Positions 25,440 through 38,500 are shown, numbered from the stretch's first letter. The stretch: 64,000 nucleotides of DNA from Urechis unicinctus (GCA_034190875.2 CM067345.1:24653392-24717391), one strand, 5' to 3'. Numbers and translations: made by a program. Notes: a model not told the origin generated them from the letters alone.

Positions 25440-26385
25440 AATGTCAACCCCGCATCCCCATCATTGACCGTCCAATGACAACCCCACATCCCCATAATTG
25501 ACCCTCCAATGACAACCCTGCATTCCCATCATTGACCCTCCAATGACAACCCCGCATTCCCATCATTGACCCTCCAATGACAACTCCGTATTCCTCCCAT
25601 TGATCCTACAATGACAACCCCACATTCCCATCATTGACCCTCCAATGACAACCCCGCATTCCCATCATTGATCCTACAATGACAACCCCGCACTCCCGTA
25701 ATTTACCCTACAATGACAACTCCGCATCCCCATAATTGACCCTCCAATGACCCATCATTGACCCTACAATGACAACCCCGCATCCCCATCATTGACCCTC
25801 CAATGACAACCCCACATCCCCATAATTGACCCTCCAATGACAACCCCGCATTCCCATCATTGACCCTCCAATGACAACTCCCTATTCCTCCCATTGATCC
25901 TACAATGACAACCCCACATTCCCATCAATGACCCTCCAATGACAACCCCGCATTCCCATCATTGATCCTACAATGACAACCCCGCATTTCCATAATTGAC
26001 CCTCCAATGACAACCCCGCATTCCCATAATTGACCATACAATAACGTCGCCGCATCCCCATCATTGACCCTCCGATGACAACTCCGCATCCCCATAATTG
26101 ACCCTACAATGACATCGCCGCATCCCCATCATTGACCCTCCAATGACATCGCCGCGTCCCCATCATTGACCCTCCAATGACAACCCTGCATTCCTCTCAT
26201 TGATCCTACAATGACGACGCCGCATTCCCATCATTGACCCGGAAAATGACGACACCGCATTCCCATCGTTGACCCGGAAAATGACGACACCGCATTCCCA
26301 TCGTTGACCCGGAAAACGACGACGTCGCATTCCCATCGTTGACCCGGAAAATGACGACACCGCATTCCCATCATTGACCCTAATT
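25440..26385. repeat. 34/35-bp minisatellite, block 2, with a variant subarray
   Basis: About 28 further copies of the 34-bp unit of block 1. From about 26225 the units change to a distinct 35-bp form (acccggaaaatgacgacacc followed by gcattcccatcgttg) repeated four to five times with very few differences, a locally homogenised subfamily at the edge of the array. Confidence 0.93.
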
Positions 26386-26389
26386 AACA

Positions 26390-29300
26390 TGACCTAATAG
26401 ATCGTTGTCATGCTCGCCACCAGTCTTATATCGGTAACGCTGCACGAATCACTGCTGAGAGGTCTCACTCCAAATAGCTATGCGGTGAACCTGCCTCTCA
26501 CTACTATGGGGTTGAAATTCTAATCAGACATTTGATAAAAGATCTACAGTTTCATTACACAACTGAACAGATTGTCTTATTGACTAGTGCTGACCCTGTA
26601 AGATACAGGTGGTTTATATTGAGCAGAATTGGAATGCATTTTATCACAGATTTTTCAGCAATTTTGCAGTGAAATTGTCCACTTGTGATACTCTGTATTA
26701 ACCGTAATGTTGTGTACACAAAATTAATGATGACAACATATGTTTTAATCCGACAACTAACCGATCAGCATCAAATAATCACATCATTTAGAAATACCAA
26801 TGATCGTGTACATGATCGGGCCGCGCGCGTTGTGAAAGTTATGAACAGCGCCCTCTTTGTTTCACCGTGGTAGAACATTTTCAGCAAGGGCTGTCAACAA
26901 AGAAACTGACGGCTCACGAGCATCTGGTTTCGTCCGGAGAATGGTGTTCTGCGATTAATTATGACAAAAACCGGAGAGATGATCCAGAACATACTTTCCA
27001 TAACTTCCCAACACAATATCTAAGGTAACTCAATATAGATCACCATTGGAAATACGAAGAATACCTCAGGTATACGCATGCATTCATGTAATTCCATGAC
27101 GTCGGTCATTTTGGTTTTTTCCTGGTGCCACCTGGTTCCCCGGATGTAATGATGATCACTGCAAGCTGTGGCTGCAATATTGAGTAGGAGGAACATAGAG
27201 TGGCACATTCGGCCTACAGATAACAAAACCTGCTCTTTCCAAATAGAAATGACTTAAATTGACAAACATATTGTGTGTTTTTGACAGAACAGAAGGACAT
27301 TTGCCCATCGACTCAACATACAACAATGAGCGTTGTATAGGATATCAAAGATAAATGTGTTTGAGACACGTGGTCGTCTTTGGTTGCTAAGTCAGATACA
27401 TACTACAACCTCCAAAGCCGTTCTTTTCTCGGTTGTCAGTATATCCGTGTTTGACCAAATGATGACAAAACAATTCAACAGTTTCATGTGAAAATGCAAT
27501 ACAAACTTGCCCTTAACTCAAGCTGATGGAGGCAAGTAATTTCTTGAAGGTGCCGTTGAAGAGGGTAAGGATGAAGTACTTAAAGCGTTAATTGTCACCT
27601 TACGTGGTCATATGGCATACTGTACGTCATGTTCAGTCATACCTGAACAGGTGCGGTCAATTACCACTTTCAAATTCGTCTTCTACTAGCAAACGAATTG
27701 TCGACACGGCATATTCATATTACAGATAATAATACCCTGCTAGTGTTCTGTCATAACTGTTTCCCCTCAAAATGAAACAAAACTGACACAAATCATCTAA
27801 ACTACATTCACATATCAACAACCAAAAATCACATCGACAACAAAGTTGATCACTGTGACATGCAGCATCCCAGCTGCAATTCATTATCAGTTGTACAATA
27901 GCTGACACAGCCTACCTTCAATGAATCTCCAATTTCACGATACATTATTGATAAGCAGACATTAAAAAAGAACCAAAATCAATAGAACAATGATAAATCA
28001 TTACGTACCTGTTTAAAGCAATCATGGCTGTCTGGTGGTCCTGTGAGATGAAAGCCAGCGACTCTTATTGAAACTTACTGCAGAAAGATACGCAACAAAA
28101 ACTTGGTGACATCACCATAACAGGTGTCTCGTTAATGGAGTGGTACCTCACACATCCATTGTTCTCCCACGGTTAAAATCAGTACAGTAGGGGAGGCTAT
28201 GGTATATACCCCAAGTGGTGCACCTATACACCATAGCCAACAGGTGTAGTGGAATGCTGTCATTCCCAAATGAATTTCGCAGAGAGCTGATTGACATACA
28301 TGACTAAATATATCGTTCAGAAATATGACATATATCTGAAATGCCCAAGGGCATAGAACATGGTTTGCCTGCAAAGTTCGTTATTACTTTATATCAAAAT
28401 TATTGCACCGTCAGGTAAGTGAAACACCCAGTTGGGACCTCCCCAGATGTCTACAGCTATGTCTCATCAATCAACCCGTATCACTCTTCATAAAGGGAAA
28501 AAATATGGGTCACCAGAAATCATACAGAGTAGTGTTTGGCAAGACGATGAAGAGCTTGAAGGGGAAAGAGTGATCCAATTTACACTGAGGATTACAGTAT
28601 AAGATCTGAAAACTAGGGAAGTTATGGGACTAAATTATACACGTACAACTCGATCCCCTGGTCGACCTAGTAGTCACTATTCAACATTTTACTACACTGA
28701 GCAATATGATTTTATACTGATAATATCTTATCAATTTACATCCAATAAGTATCAGAATAGCTATGTTTCTCATCCAGCCGCTGTGTTAATTGAAAACCCC
28801 GAAAGCATCAATTAGTCCCTTTTCCTACATTTCCTTGACCACATATTGTGATCATATTCTGCATCGTCACCACACCAACAGATATCACAAATATCAGTTT
28901 AGCTGAGTTGTAGAAAATTAGCATAACTCCTTTAAAGCTAAAAAAACAATATACGCTGGTCATCTATTACCAAACCAGCAGCCGCCAGGATTTGTCCCAG
29001 ATCCTGGGCGATGAAGCTCAGGCGTAAAGCCATGTCTTTGGGAGGGATAGTTTGGGGACATCCCTTCTTCAGACTCAATCTCTGCTGTTGAGGCTCCAGA
29101 AGATGATGTTGTGCTTGGCATAGGCTTCTACAAGTCGGAATCGTTGTACACTACCGCACTACGATTGAACGAAGGTTGTCTGTAGATTTGTAGGGTCGTA
29201 GGTGGGTGAGGTGGGGAAGGGGTGGGGCTACGAATCCAGTAGGTTTACTCTCGACTTGGTGAAGACAGAGGTGGATGGGAGGGATGGGACATAGATAGAA
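26390..29300. other. Unassigned; possible weak exons on the minus strand
   Basis: No gene is confidently recognised. Two minus-strand pieces have good splice consensus: 28040-28009 (tctcacag before, gtacgt after) and 27171-27065 (aatattgcag before, gtattc after). Their possible peptides include GPPDSHDCFKQ and CSDHHYIRGTRWHQ. Their phases do not join cleanly, so no gene model is proposed. Confidence 0.25.
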
Positions 29301-29304
29301 CGAG

Positions 29305-29525
29305 ACAGGGAAAGATGGAGAAAGAGAGAGAGAGATGCGTTTAGGACAGAGAGATAGGGGTGAGATTAGAGAGAGAGAGAGAGAGAGAGAGGAGGAGGGC
29401 AGGGAGACTGGAAGAAATAGTGGGGGGAGATAGGCAGGGAGAGATAGTGAGCGAGAAAGAGAGCGACAGAGGCAAACGAGAGAGAGAAAGGCAAACAGAG
29501 CGTGGGAGAGAGCTTGAAAAGAGGA
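29305..29525. repeat. (GA)n-rich purine tract
   Basis: About 220 bp of degenerate GAGA repeats on the + strand, with a pure (GA) run near 29370-29391. The 60-codon open frame over it is repeat-derived. Confidence 0.9.
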
Positions 29526-29529
29526 AATT

Positions 29530-30660
29530 ATCGAAAGTTTGATATTTTTTATTTCAATCTGCAGCCCTCTTCACCCACTACATTAAATAACCTGATCACC
29601 AAGATGTCTTATCTATCTAAGTCAATGTAGAAGATTACTTCGTGGACTTAAATGAAGAGTACTGGGTACAAGGTCAAAGCATATTTGACAAAGTACTAAG
29701 CCCAGCTCTTGAAGTATTTGCCTATATGTGCCTATATGAGTTTCTTGATCAGACATATTCATGTTGGTTTTCATCTAGAACGCAGGTCCCCGTGAACTGG
29801 CAAACAGCAGAAACGGCCGCTTGCTCAAATACTTTGGTTGCTTAATGTAAGATATCTGGATAAATAGAGCCAAAAACCAAACATGACCCCAACAGTATTA
29901 TACTGGTGCGAATATACATCTCTTCATTGAACACCACACATTACTTTGTGTTATGGCACCAGTTACAGGTCAGACATACTACTATACAGACCCATGGTAC
30001 ATATGAATGATTTATATCTGTAAACTATTGATTGGTAGACGTAAAGCAACAAGCCTATTAAACAACTTGTGGGGAGACATGTTTGAATATAATAATCTCC
30101 TGATGAGGAGAAGTTAGTTTTGAGAAAATGTTATGCAGCTCTAGGTGGCTGGGATGGTAGATTAAATCCTAGCAGCATATGTGAAGGCACCTCCAAATTT
30201 TATGATGCTCTGAAAGCGGTCAGTCCGGACCGCGGTAATCATAACGCCATCTAATGATCATCATAACGTGTACTTGGTTTATTGCTTATGTATCCAAATG
30301 AGGTGAACATTGGGCGGTATGAGTGATATTGGGTTAGGTGAACATTGAGCAGTCTGGGTGATCGTTGGTTGGGGAGTCACTTGACCAATTATGGCTGGTT
30401 ATACTGCGAGAGGTTACGAGCGAGAATACTGTGATGAGACGATACAGTGTCGCGCCAAAGAAATGTTTTCGCCATGCATCCTTGGTGAAGGACATCGCCG
30501 TCTCATTCCCATGGCGTGTCCCTAACGTCCTCAAACAATAATCTCTCTGATATTGACATCGCCTTAAGTACATCATGGCATGACCTAAGAATTTTGACCA
30601 TGGAATGTTTAACTTAAGTAATTCAAGACACCGGTAACAAAACAGGGTGACAATATACCT
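29530..30660. other. Unassigned
   Basis: No gene is recognised. A two-copy 34- to 35-bp duplication (aggtgaacattg) is visible at about 30300-30350, just before the 32-bp minisatellite. Confidence 0.4.
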
Positions 30661-30664
30661 CAAG

Positions 30665-31312
30665 CTATATGAATTCATGATTCCTTGCACCATAAGCTTT
30701 ATGAATTTATGATTCCTTGCACCACAAGCTTTATGAATTCATGATTCCTTCCACCACAAGCTTTATGAATTCATGATTCCTTGCACCATAAGCTTAAATT
30801 TTGAATTCGGGATTCCTTGCACCACAAGCTTTATGAATTCATGATTCCTTGCACCACAAGCTTTATGAATTCATGATTCCTTGCACCGCAAGCTTTATGA
30901 ATTCATGATTCCTTGCACCATAAGCTTAAATTTTGAATTCGTGATTCCTTGCACCACAAGCTTTATGAATTCATGATTCCTTGCACCACAAGCTTTATGA
31001 ATTCATGATTCCTTGCACCGCAAGCTTTATGAATTCATGATTCCTTGCACCACAAGCTTTATGAATTCATGATTCCTTGCACCACAAGCTTTATGAATTC
31101 ATGATTCCTTGCACCACAAGCTTTATGAATTCATGATTCCTTGCACCACAAGCTTTATGAATACATGATTCCTTGCACCACAAGCTTTATGAATTCATGA
31201 TTCCTTGCACCACAAGCTTTATGAATTCATGATTCCTTGCACCACAAGCTTTATGAATTCATGATTCCTTGTACCACAAGCTTATGAATACATGATTCCT
31301 TGCACCACAATC
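30665..31312. repeat. 32-bp minisatellite with EcoRI and HindIII motifs
   Basis: About twenty copies of a 32-bp unit (gaattcatgattccttgcac followed by cacaagctttat), mostly near identical. Each full unit carries the palindromes TGAATTCA and AAGCTT. Two variant junctions (taagcttaaattttgaattc) lie 132 bp apart at 30789 and 30921, each followed by the same order of sub-variants. This indicates a four-unit higher-order repeat. Confidence 0.96.
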
Positions 31313-33629
31313 AGTCATAACATGAACATTTTAAGGGCCAATCAAAAATAAGGTAATGCCTGTATTGTGGAGCGTTTACGGGGTAGTTTGTGGGTGATAT
31401 ATACAAAATCGTCCTCCAAAGCTTTGCGTAATTTCAGAACGGCCAGTTAGCTAGTATAACACTGCTCAGTGCGCTCGGGTATATAAGTGTGGTGCCTGTT
31501 GAATATCTGATTAGATACGGCTAACCATCGGTACCAGCTGTGTCAACACAGCGGTACAATTAGAGATATAAAGCTGATTTTCAATGTAGGGTAGTCAAGT
31601 CAATCCCTCATGGTTAGTTGGTTATCATGTTGTACAGCCAAAGTAAAAGTTCATTGCCGGTCTCGACCCCATGTTCAGATCACTTGTCACTTGTGGTCCG
31701 CCGTGTGTATATCGATGTAAACAATATCCCCCCACACGTGCGCTTGAGTGTGGTTCATGCACTGGAAGGGCAGGTGACCATCAGATTTGATCAGATATTC
31801 AATTACTTCATGTGTCCTATTTAAAGTCATATTTGGTCAACGTACACCAGCCGCGGGACCCTTCTAACAAAACAGCGGCAACCCGAAATTGTTTCGCCAT
31901 CTGAAGCGTCCAAATCAATGCAATAAGCTAAAACTCGTTGCCGCCTACTTGAAATCATTTTTCGGTTGGTTTATAGCATAACGTATGTCATATACCCGGG
32001 AGGGGCGGAGTGGGGTTAGTTGATTTGTTCTTGTTCACTGGCAGAAGAAGGGTAGGGGTGAGCCCCTGTGGTTAAAAACGGACCATGTCTGGACTAATCT
32101 GAAAAATAGGTACCAATTAAATCTCTGAAAATACAAATTATTGAAATACTGATTGCGAATAGGTGACCCATTCACATACTTTAATGATTCAAAGAGCGCG
32201 TTCTCTGAGCGACAGTGACATGTAAAATAATTTCTATGTAGGCCTGTTACGACCCAACTTGAAATTTTAAAATTGACCGGATTTCAAAGTGGGTCGTAAC
32301 AGGCCTACGTGAGTATTAACACCGGCCCGGGCATATTTTTTTTATCTGACCCATCCAAATATCCGTATGGCCAGACCGCCTCTGATTATAAAAATAACAT
32401 TGCCGGGCCATTTGCTGTACATGGCCCTATAGATGCTAAAAACAGCTTCATATTGAACAACCCACCAACCAACCATTCAAACCTATTCTATGCTGGATTT
32501 TGACGTTAACGGTATAAACTGATAAACATACCAGCTTCACAAACTAATACAAATACGCTTCATCTGATTTACAAGGTAAAGGGATATTGTTAATGAAATA
32601 ATGCAAAGCACAATGTCGATGTGGTGCGTGAGGACGCAGCAGCACTTAACCAGCTCAGAATCTACCTGCATTCCGATACACCGATCGACCAACTTAACCT
32701 TGATTACGGACTACAATCATTCGTGCTACGATATTTTGGGCCAGAAAGCTAAGAAAGTGCATATGCACTTGCATTGAATAACGTCACAAATCGAGGTCTC
32801 GTCCGCTGCGGGGAAGTGCGAGAGAGAAATGTGTCAGTGATCTTCAAAACCTTTCCGCTGATTGGTCAGAGCAGCTATATGGGGACGACGCCCATCCGTG
32901 AGTAGGCATCATATTATTTCGATTCATGCGTGATAAATATTTGTTTCACGAACTTATTTCACGTGACATTCCACGTGGTGCTCTAAATGCGTCATTTCAA
33001 AGAGAGCAGTGGGTTTTGTTGACGAAATATTCCCTATTTTCGGCCAGATTACGCATTTGGAGGTGTGGGCTGATTCATTTACATACAGCCAATCAGGAGG
33101 CCAGATTCGGACGACACATACTCACCCCATGTAAATAAACACAGGAGTGTGTTATCATCCGTTTACAACAGGTTATCGTCTCTGTCTCTGAGTTGTCAAA
33201 CCTACCATGTGGGGATATCTTGTAAACTTACAAGGTCGTTTTCATTCTATCTGAGCACTTAGGAGCAACGACCAGAAACGAGCTTATCAATCGGTAAACA
33301 CGCAGATGTAACAAGGTGATGTTGAGCTGTAGTCTGTATTTCTTTAGCAGTTATTTTTTTATAATGGCTTTGGTTTGGGGGCGGACAGCAATCGGTTTAT
33401 ATCTGTAGTAGAGAAAGTCAATGGTTGTTGCTAACTAAGTTCGGTCTGGTTACCGGGCTTCGTTTGGGGCCACCTGCCACGACCTGGCAGTATTGTCGTC
33501 TTAAGTCTTAAGTATTACTTAACAATTTTGATTGACACCATTGGAATTGTACATATATTTGACATGGTTTATACTAGCCGTGCACGACGTCTTATTGGTT
33601 TATATTTATACTACCGTCGTGCGCGGCCA
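31313..33629. other. Unassigned apart from a palindrome
   Basis: No gene is recognised. Open frames are below 80 codons and lack domain signatures. The only structured item is the inverted repeat at 32238-32308. Confidence 0.4.
32238..32308. repeat. 71-bp near-perfect palindrome
   Basis: The left arm gtaggcctgttacgaccca is matched exactly by the reverse complement of the right arm (19 of 19). After a one- to two-base offset, pairing continues through ttgaaat, leaving a loop of about 13 to 15 bases. Single-stranded DNA or RNA would form a strong hairpin. No flanking target duplication is seen. Confidence 0.85.
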
Positions 33630-33637
33630 GGTTTATA

Positions 33638-33925
33638 CCCGGGGTGGGGGGGGCACTTGGCCTTATTCTGGATAGGGGTGTGCTGCCGGACTTCGAAAAC
33701 CCGTACCCGTCGTACAAGGTCAAAATGGCCAAAAGCATACCCCGTCGCACAAGGTATTATGCGAATGTATAACCCGTCGCACAGATTGAAGCTGAAAAAC
33801 ATACCCCGTCGTACAAGTATGAGGCCCAAAAACCTGTCGTACAAGTCGAGAGGCCGAAAAAACATACCCTGTCGCGTGGCACATATATACTACCTCTATA
33901 CACTTAAGTGCCCCCCCCCCCCGGG
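33638..33925. mobile_element. 288-bp non-autonomous DNA transposon
   Basis: The left end reads cccggggtgggggggg then cactt. The reverse complement of the right end reads cccgggggggggggg then cactt, so the terminal inverted repeats of about 20 bp agree except in the G run. GTTTATA (7 bp, possibly 8 with one more G) flanks both ends (33631-33637 and 33926-33932), a clear target-site duplication. The interior holds six imperfect copies of cccgtcgtacaag spaced 29-35 bp apart, starting near 33706, 33741, 33773, 33804, 33833 and 33868. It does not code for a transposase. The 7-8 bp duplication would suit a hAT-like family, but the terminal bases are not typical of hAT. Confidence 0.7.
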
Positions 33926-33959
33926 GTTTATACTAGCCCCTGTCGGATGGTGATATACT

Positions 33960-35563
33960 TATATACCGTCCTGTGTCATCACTTTCCTCGCAAATGCGTG
34001 ATGTGTTTTGAATGTCATAGGGATCTAGTATCCATAAAACAACATATATCAAGAGCCTGTTAAAAATATGTTGTAACGGGCCAGAAGCTTACCCTGTATT
34101 CATGCAATTCTTTAAAAAATGCCATTTAATATAGATTTCAGAGAAATCCAGATGCGATGTCCACCATTTTGTTAAGTATTAGGTCACATTGTATTTGTTT
34201 GCTCTCCATTCACTAGGTGCTCATGTAGTGGGTTCTACTTGGTGTCTCTGGGTGCCATCACACGAGAACTGAGGCGCAAGGCATATGTTTTAGTTTCTGG
34301 CATTGAAAGTTCCGATTCAAACTAGATTAGCCCTGCGGGCAGAATCCTTTTTTTTTAAAATTACAACCATATCATAGTACAAGACTTACAAACAATTTTA
34401 TCAAGAAAGCTATCATTAAAGAAAAGGGGTGACAATGCTTTTGAGGTGAATATTTTTATGTATGGGCGCTTCTGATACTGTTGGATCACAGCCGACATGT
34501 TTAGTCTTGACGTCATCTCGATGGTAGCAAAGGCATATGTGTGGCAAGGCTGTGCCCCCAGACACTGAGTTGAACGCGAACCTTGCTTTCTGAACCGTCA
34601 TATGTATGAAATAGTCCAGAATGTGCCTGCGCACAGCTACTACCACCTCGTTGTAAAGATAAACATGTCAACGTGTTTGTTGATGATTCCACCACGACTG
34701 CAATAGTAATGTTAGTCCATGTCAGCTGAATACATCACTCGTGATTTATGTGCTAATTGTTCATTACCATAAAAAAATTTGATGAAACCATATAACTCGC
34801 TAGGTTTTATACATTCAAGGTATTGAATTTGAATTGTGAATTTGTCCGAAGAGACATAGTTATAATGAAAGACATAGTTATAATGAAATGATGCGTTCGC
34901 GCAGTGCTAGCAAGTTACCTCGCCTCTGACTGATGGTTGGAGGTCCAATATGCCATATAGGCTACAGGGAGTACAGCGCAGATATATGAAGTCAAAGATG
35001 TACAGTGTGAACGCTGTCAGAGGCAAAGTTTCTTACAAAGCAACACAAAACTCGAATCTAGGGCATGCGAATATGATAATCAGAACTGGTGAACATTATT
35101 ACGAGTAGACACAAAACCAACAGCTGTGCAACCTTGATCCTTGTGTTTTCATAGTTCATTGGATTAACTACGAATATATAATACTGCGGATGGAAAAAGA
35201 TTATTGACTCATTCCCCCAGATTTGACCTTCTTTCCACATAGTCATAGATAATCAATAAGGTCACTAGAGGCATACAGGGATTATATTTGCACTGATGTA
35301 GGAATTTTGGATGTGATTTAACCTGAATTCTGATGAACGTTTCATAGACAGTTGTATTTATAATTGCTGTTTGTTGAGCTTATGCTTTCTGAAATCTAGT
35401 GCATTGTTCTCTGTTATTGCACAAATCATCATCAGCAGTCTCAGTTATTTGAATGTATGACCAGTTGTATCTGGGTCAAACCATAACTAGGGGCAAGATA
35501 TTCCACCTACCAAATGCCACTTCAGCACCATTGTATCATATTGCAATCTATTGATTTTTTTCT
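33960..35563. other. Unassigned, upstream of the PNPLA8-like gene
   Basis: No coding exon is recognised. A 5' UTR exon of the phospholipase gene may lie here, because an acceptor (tttttttctag) sits directly before its first coding exon. A tRNA-like remnant is conceivable at about 34215-34355, where gttccgattcaaac precedes a run of T, but it does not fold well. Confidence 0.35.
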
Positions 35564-35574
35564 AGGCTTCCACA

Positions 35575-38500
35575 ATGAGGACTGCTACACTCTGCAGGAC
35601 AACATGCCTCAGTCCTGGCTGGCTGAATCCAAACACATCTGCTTCTCTGACAACTTCTTCCAAATCAAGAGGAAACAGTAATGTATTTGAACATAAGCTT
35701 CCACATCCATTAGCTAAAAAGGGGATTGATGCCTCTCAAGGTATACGAACTGCAATTGCTGAGTTCTCACCCGCACAAAAACTGCCAGAGGACCTGATGT
35801 CAGTGAACCGTATTGTTGGAGTACTTAGTCTAGATCTCCCAAAACGCATTGCTTGTCATATAAATAAATATATTCCAAGTTTCTCTAATTCAAGAGAAGA
35901 TCAAGCAAGATCTAGCTCCAAGGAAGACACATTACAAATAGATGTTCAGGAAACAAACAGGTCAATTGATGCAACATCTTTAACACAAAATGATCTCCCA
36001 ACAATAAAGGAGGATGAAAGGCGAAAGTTGACAACAGCCAAGTTGCGTTTGAATGCCCATAATCCTGTAAGTCGGGAGCAACATGACTTTGAACAAGCTA
36101 TGAGCGATGCATATCTAAGCTCTACCGCTTTACCGCAAACCCCTGAAAGTACAAAACTTCTGTTGTCCACTTCAGAAAAACATACTGTTGGAACCAGCAC
36201 TATCCAGGGAATCGCTTCAACCATAGCAAGCAGTAGTAATCTTTTCAAACAAATTTCTCGCATAATGCCAGGCAGAGGTCCGGACACAGAACCCAAGGTC
36301 CAGAAGGATGATGAAATGCAGAGGGCTATTTTAAAGCGGGAAAATCTTGCCCGGAGTTCTGCTGAGAGAAAAACTAAAGGTCTTGTTATAGCCCTCCGAG
36401 CTTCCACCTCTGATGTTTCACGTTTGAGGCGACTTGAAGAACTCACAAAGCACCTGGCTCAACATCCTAATACCAAGAGCAAGGCTGTCAAGGTAACCTG
36501 CTTGTCTGAACTGTATTGAATCATAAGAATCAAGGTCGTATTGTGGTGACATAATTCTGCTACTGAATGATAAGATTAGCATTGTGTATTAGTCAACTTT
36601 GCTCAGCACTCATTTAACCTTGCATCTATTAATGACGTACGTTGCATTGTGAAAAAGCCAACCTTGACCAGCACTCATTTTACCTTGTTGATCTCCAAGT
36701 ACCTCTGTTAATACTGTGTGCCGTGTATGTTGCAGGAGAAGGCTGTTCCTTGTCTCTTGAAGCTTCGCATTTCCAGGGATGAAGCTATCCGGGAGCTGTC
36801 CATGGAAGCCCTTGCGCTGACAGGCTATATTGACCCAATCAGGGGACGGGGAATTCGCATACTGACGTTAGATGGAGGGGGCACTAGGTATGGAATTAGT
36901 TGGTGCACTGTAAATGCTCAATGCCTTTTATACCATCAATTTGTAAGGTGGACGTACACTTCCTTAGCAGCAATTGCCGAGGTATTTTAAAAAACATATC
37001 AATCATTTTAAAGTTAACTTCTTGATCAATTTGATGTACTTAGTGTGTATCTTACAATGTGAAGGCATCACATAAAAGGATTATTTGTGTGCTTTCCAGG
37101 GGCCTGGCCTCCATTGAAATACTAAAACGTCTTGAAGAAGAATGTGGTCAGGAGCTTCACAAGATGTTTGATTACGTGTGTGGAGTCAGCACGGGCTCCC
37201 TTATTGGGATCATGACTGCCGCATTTCGAGTTCCCCTTAATGTCACAGAGAAACTGTACGAAGAGTGCAGCACCGAGATGTTTTCACGTAACAAGCTGAT
37301 GGGTGTTGGCAAATTGTTTATGTCCCACTCTTACTACGACGCTGGCCTATGGGAAAAAGTACTGCAGTAAGTTATCACATTGAACTCTTTTGTTGGTATC
37401 TCAAATTAATCCTTTATATACATATATAGAGATTATGATGACCAATATTTTTGCCTGTGAAAAAAACCATTTGGATATCTTGCTTAATTAATGTGTGATT
37501 TATGATTGTTCATCATATGGTGACTATAAGTCCAGTGTTAATTAGTAGTAATTGTGTTACAGTGAGAACATAGGATTTAAGTCATTTCTGGAAACCACCC
37601 GAGATCCCCTTTGTCCCAAGGTAAATGAACCTCAATTACGACCCATGCATAGAGTGTCACAGAAGGTGTTCACTCATTTTTATTGCTATATGTATTTTGA
37701 TATGCTACATGGTAGATCTTTATTGACCAGTATGTGTGTGTAAGGTTTTCGAAAATATTGTTCATGGATCCGATCATGTATGAACAACAGTTGGGTTTCA
37801 GTCATTTTGACTTGACATGGATATTCTGTGATGTCATCTTGATGTGTGCAAATGATTTCCTGTTCCTCTCAGATTGCTGCCGTATCCTGTTTGATGAACC
37901 TGCCAAAACTCCAAAATTATATCTTTAAAAACTACTCCTTGCCGAATGGAGTTCAGTCACATTACCTTGGGAGCACGGAGTACAAGTTATGGGAAGCCAT
38001 TCGAGCATCATCTGCTGCGCCGGGCTACTTCATAGAAGCTAAGATGGGAAACTTGGTTCACCAGGTAAGTGGTTTTTTTTCATGGGTAGTAACTTTACCT
38101 CAGTTGATCTCAAAGTATTGGGTTAATAACCAATTTGTTCATTCAGTAAGTGGCCTGCAATATTACTATTTCCTTTCGATCATGAACGTATCATTTTTTA
38201 AGAAATGCAGTTATTGAATACAAGTGTTTTGTTTTTCTTATCTGCACATAATCACTGTTTCTGGGTGTAGATCAGTTGCAAAATGTATCCAGCTTATTCT
38301 TGAAAACTGCTTTTTGTTTAATATAAAGCTGTATTCCCTTAGGTGGGTCCATACATGGCTTTGCCTGTCACATAATTCCACTAGTTTACTCATTACATAA
38401 TGAAAGCATAACAGTAGTTAATCTCCTGTTGGCTTTGTTTTCAGGATGGGGGCCTGTTGACTAACAACCCGACAGCCATTGCCATCCACGAGTGTAAGTT

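Noticed and set aside
24844-26390. Glycine-rich repeat proteins on the minus strand (GGSMMGMRGCH)
   Set aside because: They come from the 34-bp minisatellite; the unit length is not a multiple of three, so the frame drifts and stops.
28980-29140. Ser/Thr-rich minus-strand peptide (STTSSSGASTAEIESEEG)
   Set aside because: It spans only about 50 codons between stops, with no splice sites and no recognisable domain.
30334-30693. 119-codon minus-strand frame
   Set aside because: It has no domain signature and no convincing splice context, and its start lies in the 32-bp minisatellite.
30665-31312. CRISPR-like regular array of 32-bp repeats
   Set aside because: The units are directly adjacent with no unique spacers, and the genome is animal.
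34215-34355. Possible tRNA-derived SINE with gttccgattcaaac and a T run
   Set aside because: The box B match needs an extra base and no convincing box A or fold was found.
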